Below, piece after piece: positions 1 through 6,119 of a stretch of DNA of 12,547 nt. Position 1 is the first letter of the stretch, and each line of letters begins with the position of its first letter. The position numbers were made by a program, and so were the translations under genes. This DNA comes from Candidatus Gastranaerophilales bacterium (GTDB taxonomy: Bacteria; Cyanobacteriota; Vampirovibrionia; Gastranaerophilales; Gastranaerophilaceae). The notes under the pieces were generated by a model. That model saw only the letters and a list, made by a program, of their open reading frames with translations. It did not search any database and had not been told where the DNA came from. The DNA lies in the NCBI GenBank assembly GCA_003150395.1, contig QAMI01000014.1, positions 46,037 to 58,583 on the forward strand, in the 5' to 3' direction.

Positions 1-67
<67 letters not shown>

Positions 68-70
68 GAT

Positions 71-104
71 TAAAAAAGAGGTAATTTAAATTACCTCTTT
101 TTTA
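71..104 (+). terminator. Rho-independent terminator of the tRNA transcript
   Basis: This is a 34-bp perfect palindrome centred between 87 and 88, with stem core GAGGTAATTT/AAATTACCTC flanked by A6 and T6. It begins 3 nt after the tRNA. The symmetry would let it work in both directions, but on the minus strand the nearest gene ends 150 bp away, so its main client is the tRNA. Confidence 0.9.
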
Positions 105-165
105 ATGCAAAAAAATTTTTCAATAAAAACTTTATATAAATTTGAGAACAATATTCCAATGACAA

Positions 166-200
166 TACGAAAGTTGCCAGCTTTCACTGACAACTTCGTA
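166..200 (-). terminator. Long imperfect hairpin 3' of the SLH gene
   Basis: TACGAAAGTTGCCAG (166-180) pairs with CTGACAACTTCGTA (187-200) around a 6-nt loop, with one bulged base and one mismatch. It lies about 55 nt downstream of the SLH gene stop. No T-run follows it on the minus strand, so it may be a 3'-stabilising or Rho-type structure rather than a classic terminator. A shorter hairpin, GCTCC/GGAGC, lies at about 223-239. Otherwise the convergent gap 105-252 shows nothing gene-like. Confidence 0.45.
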
Positions 201-252
201 AAGCGCATATGACTTAACTCAGCTCCAATATGTAGGAGCAAACTTCGTGTGC

Positions 253-2304
253 CTATTCGGCACAGCCGAAAGCAATTGTGATGTGTTCTCTTGGATTGAC
301 CGCAGAAATTTTGTAACCTTTAGGGTCAACAAGATATGCAAATTCATCACCTGTAGTCTGGAATAAGCCCATTGTACCTGACAATGCTGTTCTTGTTACG
401 TCAATTGGAGCCTTAACTGTTTCCCAGATACCATCACCAAGGTTACGTGCTGCAGCACCAAATTTACCCTGGAATACGTGTCCTAACATATAACCTGCAT
501 CATTAGAAACATTTTCAGCTGCGTTACCAACGTTTGTAATAACACCACCGACTGTACGGCCGGTAATACCAACAAGAGAACCCGCAAGTGTAAACGGAGC
601 TTCAACAAGTCTTGCTACCGGGTTAACCTGTTTTGATTTATTAACCTGTGCTTTCAAAATTTGTTTTGGCAAGTTAGCTTTGCAATCACCATTCTTGATT
701 GAGGTAAATGCAAGTTTTAAAGCACCTTTATCACAGCCTGAAGGTCTGACAACTTCAACAACCTGACCTGTAACAGTTGAACCGCAAGGATAACATACGC
801 CATTGATTGTAATATCTTCAAGAGTGTTAGCTCTGAAATATTGGCCGACGTGAGAAGATTTTGCAGTTAACTGGTCAATCATCTTAACTTTAAGTGTCGG
901 GATTTTAACAATTTCTTCCTGTTCAACAAAAGCATTTTTGTTTACAGGGCAAGCCGGACAAACATTGTTGGCTGTTTTCGGATTTGTGTCGTAGCCGAGC
1001 GCTACACGAACTGTTTGCATCATTGAAGCAATTTCAGCACGGGTTGCATCGCGGTTAGGCATAATCATATTCGGATTCGGGCTGTCCTTCAAAGCACCGT
1101 TCATCAAAGACTTAGCAATAGGAATTTTTGCCCAGTTCGGTACAGTGTTACCGTCAGCATATTTGCTTAAGATTTCATCAGCTTTGCACTGATCCATATC
1201 GCAGGTCATACCTTTTGCAATTGTTGTTAATGCTTCAGCACGGGTTACTGGGTGATTAGGCTCAAATTTGCCGTTTGGATAACCTGCAAGCAAATTTTCA
1301 TCAACAGCTTTTGCGATAGCAGCATTAGCCCAGTTTGAAGCAGGAACGTCTTTGAACATATTTTCACGGGTTAAGCCGCAGTTGTCAAGGTTAAAACCTT
1401 TAACAAGCATTGTTGCAAACTCTGCACGTGAAATATTTCTGTTAGGTTTAAACATACCGTCAGGGTAACCTACGACAACATCATTGATAGCAAGTTTGTC
1501 GATGTCGCAGGAAGCCCAGTAGTTATTTGGAACATCCGGGAACATACAAGAATTACTTGATAAAGGGCTTGCAGCTCCTGTGCAGCTTTCTCCCGTAATT
1601 TCGTACGGAACAAAACTTTTTCTAACAGCATCAAGAGAGTTTTCCGTTTGAATGTCTATAGGGCAATTGTTACCATCCATAATTTTTTCATTTCTTTCAA
1701 TCGGAATGCCATTGTGCCTTGTCGGAGCTTCATTCAGACATGGAAGTTGAGAAGCCGCACCTGTAATTTGTCCATCAGTTGCGACTGTTGTACCGCTAAT
1801 TTCCTGAGAAAGAGTTCTTGGAGTTCCTGCAAGCGGTGTGTCTGTTGAAAAAATAGAGTTTGCAGGCTGCCCTACGTAATTGTTTGTACCGTAGATTGCA
1901 TTCGGATAACCGTAAACCTGTTTCATATCTTTTCTATCAGGTTTGCCTGTTCCCGGGCAAACTGCGCAAGCGGGTTCAGCAGGTTCATCACAACTGATTT
2001 CATCGTTGCATCCGCAGTCTGATTTTTTCTTTTCGCATGGATCGCACGGATCGGGCGGGCAAGGATCTTTTTTCTCGCATTCACAGTCAGGCAATGCTTT
2101 TTTACATTTTGGGCACGGAGCCTTTGTTTCACACGGGCATGCAGGTCCGGTGACAACCGGTAATGCCTCTTCGCACGGACAAGCCGGGCCTGTCACTGTC
2201 GGCATCGGTTGTTCGCAGGGGCAAGCCGCCATTGCTTGATTCAAGGAACACGTTGCTATTCCAACGGCAATTGCAGCTGCCACAGTAAGTTTTTTAATAG
2301 TCAT
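253..2304 (-). CDS. Exported cysteine-rich protein with three SLH domains
   Basis: This is a 683-aa cell-envelope protein. Residues 1-26 form a signal peptide (basic MTIKK, hydrophobic core, AMA cleavage). Residues 27-116 hold 18 cysteines in 90 residues, including 14-aa tandem repeats beginning ACPCE and then PCPPDPCDPC-like segments. Three S-layer homology domains follow at about 255-303, 316-365 and 377-435, each with the FxDV...W...I motif and G-Y-P-[DN]-G-x-F-x-P-N...[ST]RAE or a degenerate form of it. Residues 468-548 look like a beta-rich domain (VGQYFRA...GSTVTGQVVEV). Residues 565-660 are rich in Gly, Ala and Val. In cyanobacteria SLH domains bind the peptidoglycan layer; here they probably anchor the protein there. 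There is no C-terminal porin barrel of the usual cyanobacterial SLH-OprB kind. The AAGGAGGT site and signal peptide make the start secure and suggest high expression. The exact role is unknown. Confidence 0.88.
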   Translation of the reverse strand: MTIKKLTVAAAIAVGIATCSLNQAMAACPCEQPMPTVTGPACPCEEALPVVTGPACPCETKAPCPKCKKALPDCECEKKDPCPPDPCDPCEKKKSDCGCNDEISCDEPAEPACAVCPGTGKPDRKDMKQVYGYPNAIYGTNNYVGQPANSIFSTDTPLAGTPRTLSQEISGTTVATDGQITGAASQLPCLNEAPTRHNGIPIERNEKIMDGNNCPIDIQTENSLDAVRKSFVPYEITGESCTGAASPLSSNSCMFPDVPNNYWASCDIDKLAINDVVVGYPDGMFKPNRNISRAEFATMLVKGFNLDNCGLTRENMFKDVPASNWANAAIAKAVDENLLAGYPNGKFEPNHPVTRAEALTTIAKGMTCDMDQCKADEILSKYADGNTVPNWAKIPIAKSLMNGALKDSPNPNMIMPNRDATRAEIASMMQTVRVALGYDTNPKTANNVCPACPVNKNAFVEQEEIVKIPTLKVKMIDQLTAKSSHVGQYFRANTLEDITINGVCYPCGSTVTGQVVEVVRPSGCDKGALKLAFTSIKNGDCKANLPKQILKAQVNKSKQVNPVARLVEAPFTLAGSLVGITGRTVGGVITNVGNAAENVSNDAGYMLGHVFQGKFGAAARNLGDGIWETVKAPIDVTRTALSGTMGLFQTTGDEFAYLVDPKGYKISAVNPREHITIAFGCAE
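2143..2226 (-). repeat. Two tandem 42-bp coding repeats (ACPCE units) in the SLH gene
   Basis: Residues 27-40 and 41-54 are near-copies: ACPCEQPMPTVTGP and ACPCEEALPVVTGP. A third partial copy, ACPCETKAP, follows at 55-63. The DNA has diverged, so this is an old duplication, not a recent slippage product. Each unit contributes a Cys-x-Cys pair. Confidence 0.85.
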
Positions 2305-2308
2305 TTTT

Positions 2309-2316
2309 ACCTCCTT
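2309..2316 (-). promoter_or_regulatory. Strong Shine-Dalgarno site of the SLH gene
   Basis: On the minus strand AAGGAGGT lies 4 nt before the ATG (core GGAGG, spacing 5). It is close to a full anti-SD complement and the best site in the window. It fixes the start at 2304. Confidence 0.9.
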
Positions 2317-2323
2317 GTGTTTG

Positions 2324-2347
2324 AGGGTTTTTACAGCGAAAAACCCT
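2324..2347 (-). promoter_or_regulatory. Stem-loop in the 5' leader of the SLH gene
   Basis: AGGGTTTTT (2324-2332) and AAAAACCCT (2339-2347) form a 9-bp perfect stem with a 6-nt loop, 8 nt upstream of the Shine-Dalgarno site. No T-run follows on the minus strand, so it is unlikely to terminate. A 5'-leader stem that stabilises mRNA or controls access to the ribosome-binding site is the simplest reading. Confidence 0.55.
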
Positions 2348-2407
2348 GAAAGTTTCTTTAAAAAACAAACTTATACCTGATTATGTACGTTATTGCACGC
2401 TGCTAAC

Positions 2408-2425
2408 ATTACCGTAATCGGTAAT
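2408..2425. promoter_or_regulatory. Inverted repeat between Mini-III and the SLH gene, candidate operator
   Basis: ATTACCG-TAAT-CGGTAAT is a 7-bp perfect inverted repeat with a 4-bp centre, about 105 bp upstream of the SLH start and 80 bp downstream of the Mini-III stop. No T-run is attached, which favours a protein-binding site over a terminator. The 2305-2505 gap has no convincing ORF, and I could not fix a clear SLH-gene promoter (TATAAG near 2369 on the minus strand is a weak -10 candidate). Confidence 0.4.
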
Positions 2426-2505
2426 TCAAAAAGGCAATTTGGTAAAGGTAAAAATAGAAAATTGTTTTGTAATAATAGGATTAATACAGGAATTTCTTAA
2501 AAACG

Positions 2506-2868
2506 CTATTCACTTTTTATATTATCTATAATATTTATAATAAAACTGTATCTTTCAATATCATTCAGATACCACCATCCTATTAATGTTTCAAAAGCCG
2601 TTGCCTGACGGTATTCAGACTGATTGGAACGACGGCCTACAGGAATTGGCAAATTACGGCCGCGGCGGGCAATTTCTTTTTCGTCGTCAGTTAAAATTTC
2701 TTCCAATGTATTCAAAAGTTGCGCCTGAAAACTTCCTTTGACTTTCGCAGTTGTTAGTCCGTGAAGTTTTTTTGCATTATTTGTTAAATGCACTGTTTTT
2801 TTTCTTATATGAAGCTCCCAAACAGCGTCGCCGAGATATGCATAATTGCGCAAATTCATTTCTTCCAT
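2506..2868 (-). CDS. mrnC: Mini-ribonuclease III (23S rRNA maturation)
   Basis: This 120-aa protein is a lone RNase III catalytic domain without a double-stranded-RNA-binding domain, the usual size for Mini-III. The signature NLRNYAYLGDAVWELHIR-type block at residues 5-22 holds the catalytic Asp14 region. SEYRQATAFETLIGWWYL at 84-101 holds the second metal-binding Glu93. RRGRN at 68-72 is typical of the family. In Bacillus Mini-III trims 23S rRNA ends, and cyanobacteria also carry it. Usually it is next to cysS; here it is not. No Shine-Dalgarno precedes the ATG. Instead TAAACT lies exactly 6 nt upstream, which suggests a leaderless mRNA. A second in-frame ATG at codon 4 is a possible alternative start. 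Confidence 0.9.
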   Translation of the reverse strand: MEEMNLRNYAYLGDAVWELHIRKKTVHLTNNAKKLHGLTTAKVKGSFQAQLLNTLEEILTDDEKEIARRGRNLPIPVGRRSNQSEYRQATAFETLIGWWYLNDIERYSFIINIIDNIKSE

Positions 2869-2874
2869 ATTTTT

Positions 2875-2903
2875 AGTTTACAACAAAAAATTTCTGTTGA
2901 AAA
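2875..2903 (-). promoter_or_regulatory. Putative promoter of mrnC, positioned for a leaderless mRNA
   Basis: On the minus strand TTTTCA (2898-2903), a 17-bp spacer and TAAACT (2875-2880) end 6 nt before the ATG. Transcription would therefore start at about the A of the start codon. The divergent gene's promoter must share this 88-bp gap. Confidence 0.5.
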
Positions 2904-2956
2904 TTTCATAAAACTGTGAGAGGATAAGTTTACTAAAGACTTTGGAGAGAGAAATT

Positions 2957-3574
2957 ATGAAAAAATTATTGCTATTTGCGGTATTTATCTTTGCCTTTTC
3001 GAATACAGCTTATGCAGAAATGATAATTCCTGCAAGCAGCATTGAAGAGGAAGTTATTCATATTGAAAAACCAAATCAGGCCTACACAATGCTTAACGGT
3101 ATAAGAAAAGACAGAAATACTATTTATAATGTTTTAAATCTTACTCCTTCACAGATTTGCAAAACAAGAGAGATTGAAAAATCAAGATTTGAAGAAATTT
3201 CACCTCTAATTGACGAGTTAATGCTTTGCAAGAAAAAACTCAAAGAATTATGCGCACAAAAAGCTCAAAAAAAGGAAATTTTCGCTGTTGAAAGAAAAAT
3301 AAACAAACTTTCCAAACAAATAAAAAGGATAAGTGAAGAACATGACAAATGTTTCGAAAAGCTATTGAACAGCGAACAAAAAAACAAATATGAAATGATC
3401 CAAAAGCTTAGACGGGAAGATTACAAAAAGCTTGACAAAATAGAAAAACAAGGAAGAAAACAATCAGACTTAAGGCCATTCGGATGCAATGTAAGCCAGG
3501 CTGAATTCTCACAGCAATTAAAGGAAGAGCGGTCTTTTAAAAACAAGTGTAAAAAATTCTTTAAAAGAAAATAA
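2957..3574 (+). CDS. Small exported helical protein with LTXXQ-like motifs (Spy/CpxP type)
   Basis: This is a 205-aa protein. I chose the ATG at 2957 because GGAGAG lies 7 nt upstream and the signal peptide starts there (MKKLLLF..., cleavage after AYA at residue 20). An in-frame TTG at 2942 is upstream but overlaps the ribosome-binding site. The mature part is highly charged, Lys/Glu-rich and predicted helical. LTPSQ at 62-66 and LNSEQ at 137-141 resemble the paired LTxxQ motifs of the Spy/CpxP periplasmic chaperone and metal-resistance family. Seven cysteines are spread along the chain. A periplasmic stress or chaperone role is inference from these motifs. Many cyanobacterial-lineage genomes carry such proteins, with functions not established. 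Confidence 0.65.
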   Translation: MKKLLLFAVFIFAFSNTAYAEMIIPASSIEEEVIHIEKPNQAYTMLNGIRKDRNTIYNVLNLTPSQICKTREIEKSRFEEISPLIDELMLCKKKLKELCAQKAQKKEIFAVERKINKLSKQIKRISEEHDKCFEKLLNSEQKNKYEMIQKLRREDYKKLDKIEKQGRKQSDLRPFGCNVSQAEFSQQLKEERSFKNKCKKFFKRK

Positions 3575-3575
3575 C

Positions 3576-3604
3576 TTGTCCAAACTTCAAAAGTTTGCTA
3601 AAAT
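3576..3604 (+). promoter_or_regulatory. Promoter of the TrmB gene with an operator-like inverted repeat in its spacer
   Basis: TTGTCC (3576-3581), a 17-bp spacer and TAAAAT (3599-3604) form a plausible sigma-70-type promoter. The repeat CAAACTT-caa-AAGTTTG (3581-3597) fills nearly the whole spacer, a classic place for a repressor site. Start of transcription would be close to the ATG at 3611, and no Shine-Dalgarno is present. Autoregulation by the TrmB product is an inference. The repeat could also form a short hairpin at the end of the upstream transcript, but it has no T-run. Confidence 0.55.
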
Positions 3605-3610
3605 TCACTT

Positions 3611-4429
3611 ATGGGTGATTTAATCGAAAGCTTAAAGGAAATCGGATTAAACAGTTATGAAGCCAAAGTTTATGTAGCGCTTTTAAAAAAATATCCGGCA
3701 ACAGGCTATGAAATCAGCAAGCTTGCTGATATTCCGCAGTCGCGCGCTTACGATACCCTGAAAGCTCTCGAAAACTCACAAATAGTAATGAGTTCAAACA
3801 CAAAGCCGGTAACTTACACGCCAATCAAGCCAAAAGAACTTACAAAACGCTACAAAAGAAAAATAACTTCAACTCTGGATTTTCTTGAAAAAAAACTTCC
3901 TAATGTTAAAGAAGATTACACCGAACCTATTTTGACAGTAAACGGAAGCCTGGATATCCGTGAAAAACTTATTGAAATAATTAAAAATGCCAAAAAAGAA
4001 ATTTATCTTGAGATTTGGTCGCAGGATTTCAAATATATTGAAAACGATTTGCTTGACGGTTACAACCGCGGGCTTGACATAAAAATCGTCGGCTATGATA
4101 ATTTTGAATGTATGTTCGGAACTGTTTTCAAACATTCAGGCGCAAGAGAAATTGAGCATTCAATCGGCGGCCGCATGGTCTTTATTGCGGCTGATAACTC
4201 AGAGGGGCTTTTCGGAAAAATAGAATCTAAAAAAAATGAAAATGTAACTTCAATTTGGACAAAAAATAAAGACATTGTTTTTTTGATAAAAGAATTTATT
4301 GTCCATGATATGTATTTGATTGACATTGAAGAACAATTCCCCGAGCAGCTCCGCTACTTCTATGGCAAAGGCTGGAAGCGGCTTAAAGACAAAGTTTTGG
4401 GATTTAATTCCTCGTTTAAAATTCATTAG
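3611..4429 (+). CDS. TrmB-family transcriptional regulator
   Basis: This is a 272-aa protein. Residues about 8-75 form a winged helix-turn-helix of the TrmB type (SLKEIGLNSYEAKVYVALL, then GYEISKLADIPQSRAYDTLKAL). Residues 75-100 are a basic linker helix. Residues about 108-250 match the C-terminal ligand or phospholipase-D-like domain of the family (REKLIEIIKNAKKEIYLEIW, then SIWTKNKDIVFLIKEFI). In characterised members this half binds sugars and tunes DNA binding; the ligand here cannot be told from sequence. The -10-like TAAAAT lies 6 nt before the ATG with no ribosome-binding site, so the mRNA may be leaderless. The spacer palindrome suggests self-repression. The next gene starts 63 bp downstream behind its own promoter. 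Confidence 0.88.
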   Translation: MGDLIESLKEIGLNSYEAKVYVALLKKYPATGYEISKLADIPQSRAYDTLKALENSQIVMSSNTKPVTYTPIKPKELTKRYKRKITSTLDFLEKKLPNVKEDYTEPILTVNGSLDIREKLIEIIKNAKKEIYLEIWSQDFKYIENDLLDGYNRGLDIKIVGYDNFECMFGTVFKHSGAREIEHSIGGRMVFIAADNSEGLFGKIESKKNENVTSIWTKNKDIVFLIKEFIVHDMYLIDIEEQFPEQLRYFYGKGWKRLKDKVLGFNSSFKIH

Positions 4430-4456
4430 CCAAAAGAAGTTTAACCCCGAAAGTAT

Positions 4457-4471
4457 TATTGTGATACAATA
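4457..4471 (+). promoter_or_regulatory. Inverted repeat overlapping a -10 box, upstream of the redox-protein/crcB operon
   Basis: TATTGT-gat-ACAATA is a perfect 6-3-6 inverted repeat, extending outward with two mismatches to about 4452-4476. The -10 candidate TACAAT (4465-4470) is embedded in it; no good -35 is visible. GGGGAG (4482-4486 region) is the ribosome-binding site for the ATG at 4493. A bound repressor would block the promoter. Confidence 0.45.
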
Positions 4472-4492
4472 GTATTAAAAAGGGGAGTTAAA

Positions 4493-4888
4493 ATGAAAAA
4501 TAAAGCAATAGAATATTTTAATAACGGCTATTCATGCAGTGAAAGTATTATAAAAGCAGCTGTGGAAGAAGGTTTATGCGACAAATCTTTTCTGTCTGCA
4601 GCAACCGCGTTTTCCGGCGGAATGTCATCTGGATGTCTTTGCGGAACAGTTGCGGCTGCACAAATGATTTCAGGATTGCATTTCGGACGCGGGAACGCTT
4701 TTGGAAACGATGTTTGCGCGCGCGAAAAAGCCGCATTTATAGTTGATGAATTCAAAAAACGCAACAAAGTTACATGTTGTCGTGTTCTGTCAGGCGGATT
4801 GACAGGTGCTGTACGCAAGGAACGCTGCTCAAAATATGTTGCTGACGCCTGTGAAATTTTGGAACAAGCCTTAAAGGTAAAGGTTTAA
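4493..4888 (+). CDS. C_GCAxxG_C_C family protein (putative redox-active cysteine protein)
   Basis: This is a 131-aa soluble protein with the family pattern. YSCSESI carries Cys15. AFSGGMSSGCLCGTVAAAQM at 39-58 has Cys48 and Cys50. Cys75, Cys95-Cys96, Cys112 and Cys120 follow. Family members, common in anaerobes, are predicted to bind a metal or cluster or to work in redox chemistry, but their function is not established. GGGGAG precedes the ATG at a normal distance. The stop is 4 nt before the fluoride-channel start, so the two are almost certainly co-transcribed and translationally coupled. A functional link to fluoride export is not implied by anything else I see. Confidence 0.88.
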   Translation: MKNKAIEYFNNGYSCSESIIKAAVEEGLCDKSFLSAATAFSGGMSSGCLCGTVAAAQMISGLHFGRGNAFGNDVCAREKAAFIVDEFKKRNKVTCCRVLSGGLTGAVRKERCSKYVADACEILEQALKVKV

Positions 4889-4892
4889 AACA

Positions 4893-5267
4893 ATGCAAAA
4901 CGTTTTAGCGGTATTTATTGGCGGCGGGGCCGGTGCAGTTTTAAGATATCTGACAGGAGTTTTTGCACTGAGATGTTTGAGTTTTAGTCTGCCTTTTGCA
5001 ACCTTTGCTGTTAACATTATCGGCTGCTTTATTCTTGGATTTTTATATGCGCTGTTTATTGACAAACCCGAAATAAATAATTCCCTGAAACTTGCATTAA
5101 CAGCGGGTTTTTGTGGAGGTCTGACGACATTCAGTACATTTTCTTTGGAAATGTTTGAAATGCTCGGGAATTCACAAATTTTATATGTTTTGATTTATTT
5201 ATTGTTAAGCATAACTGTCGGGCTTGCGGCAGTTTGGATTGGAGTCAATGTTGCTAAAGTCTTTTAA
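4893..5267 (+). CDS. crcB: Fluoride channel Fluc/CrcB
   Basis: This 124-aa protein has four hydrophobic segments, at about 2-24, 33-55, 66-88 and 97-120, the normal size for this dual-topology dimeric channel. Hallmarks are all present: GGGAGAVLRY at 10-19 with Arg18, Asn41 in helix 2, and GFCGGLTTFSTFS at 72-84 with the central sodium-site region and the pore phenylalanines Phe80 and Phe83. It expels fluoride across the inner membrane. Only one copy is seen here; homodimeric channels need one. No fluoride riboswitch is visible upstream: the gap to the previous gene is 4 bp. The start overlaps the tail of the preceding transcript unit, with weak AAGG upstream. Confidence 0.95.
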   Translation: MQNVLAVFIGGGAGAVLRYLTGVFALRCLSFSLPFATFAVNIIGCFILGFLYALFIDKPEINNSLKLALTAGFCGGLTTFSTFSLEMFEMLGNSQILYVLIYLLLSITVGLAAVWIGVNVAKVF

Positions 5268-6099
5268 ATTTGATAAACTGAATTTTCTTACAGCCGGAAT
5301 GCCTCTTTCTACCGGAAAAGGCAGTTATCCCAGGGCTTTTGAAATACTAAATGAAATGAATCTTGACGGGATGGAATTGGAATTTGTCCACGGCGTCAGA
5401 ATGAGTGACGAAACAAGAAATTTCGTTAACAAAACAGTTAAGGAAAAAAATCTTATTTTAACAGCCCACGCGCCTTTTTACGTAAATTTGAATGCTAAAG
5501 AAGAAGAAAAAGTTGACGCAAGTGCTTCAAGAGTTTTTGAAACCGCAATTGCAGCGCGTGATACAGGCGCTTTCAGCATAACATTTCATGCAGCTTATTA
5601 TCTTGGGTTGGAAAAAGATGTTGTTTACAACCAGGTTAAAACACAGATTTCAAGAATTCTTGACTGGATGGAGAAAGAGAATTTCAAAGTCTGGATACGC
5701 CCTGAAACTACCGGAAAAGCAACACAATGGGGCGATTTAGAGGAAATAATAAATTTATCTAAAGAATTTGAATATGTTTTACCATGCATAGATTTTTCAC
5801 ATCTTCATGCACGTTCAGCAGGTGATTTCAATACTTACGACGAATTTTCATATATTCTGGATGAAATCGGCACAAAAATCGGAAGTTATGCACTCGAAAA
5901 CTTTCACGGCCACCTTGCCGGAATTGAATACACCGCAAAAGGCGAACGCCAGCATTTAAATCTGGAAGAATCAGATATGAATTATGTTGATCTGTTGAAG
6001 GTTTTAAAAGAATTTCATGTTAAAGGCGCGCTTGTTTGCGAAAGCCCGAACATTGAAGAAGACGCTCTGCTTTTAAAACAAACTTTCGAGTCGTTATAA
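5248..6099 (+). CDS. Endonuclease IV-like TIM-barrel protein (AP endonuclease family 2)
   Basis: With ATG at 5248 the protein has 283 aa. GGAG lies 3 nt upstream and the start overlaps the crcB end by 20 bp; an in-frame TTG at 5224 would add 8 residues without a ribosome-binding site. Motifs line up with the zinc ligands of endonuclease IV: His74 (LTAHAPFYVNL), His114 (ITFHAA), Glu153 (RPETTGK), Asp182 and His185 (CIDFSHLHA), His220, His236 (GERQHLNL) and Glu265 (CESP). The Asp two residues before the penultimate His in E. coli Nfo appears replaced (Arg234). It may cleave abasic-site DNA or be another xylose-isomerase-like TIM barrel. It is the last gene of the three-gene operon and ends 20 bp from the convergent tdk. 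Confidence 0.78.
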   Translation: MLLKSFKFDKLNFLTAGMPLSTGKGSYPRAFEILNEMNLDGMELEFVHGVRMSDETRNFVNKTVKEKNLILTAHAPFYVNLNAKEEEKVDASASRVFETAIAARDTGAFSITFHAAYYLGLEKDVVYNQVKTQISRILDWMEKENFKVWIRPETTGKATQWGDLEEIINLSKEFEYVLPCIDFSHLHARSAGDFNTYDEFSYILDEIGTKIGSYALENFHGHLAGIEYTAKGERQHLNLEESDMNYVDLLKVLKEFHVKGALVCESPNIEEDALLLKQTFESL

Positions 6100-6119
6100 G
6101 TTTGAAAAATATAAACGTC

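Noticed and set aside
71..104. Palindrome after the tRNA as an integrase attachment site
   Set aside because: It has the stem plus T-run form of a terminator. No integrase or duplicated tRNA end is present in the window.
1943..2239. Plus-strand open frame of 98 codons (Gly/Ser/His-rich) opposite the SLH gene
   Set aside because: It is the antisense shadow of the Cys/Pro-rich repeats; the composition follows from the other strand and there is no ribosome-binding site.
2942..2956. TTG start five codons upstream of the LTXXQ-protein ATG
   Set aside because: The Shine-Dalgarno GGAGAG lies inside this segment, and the signal peptide begins properly at the ATG 2957.
5224..5247. TTG start for the endonuclease IV-like protein
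   Set aside because: No ribosome-binding site precedes it, while GGAG precedes the ATG at 5248. The extra residues do not belong to the barrel.
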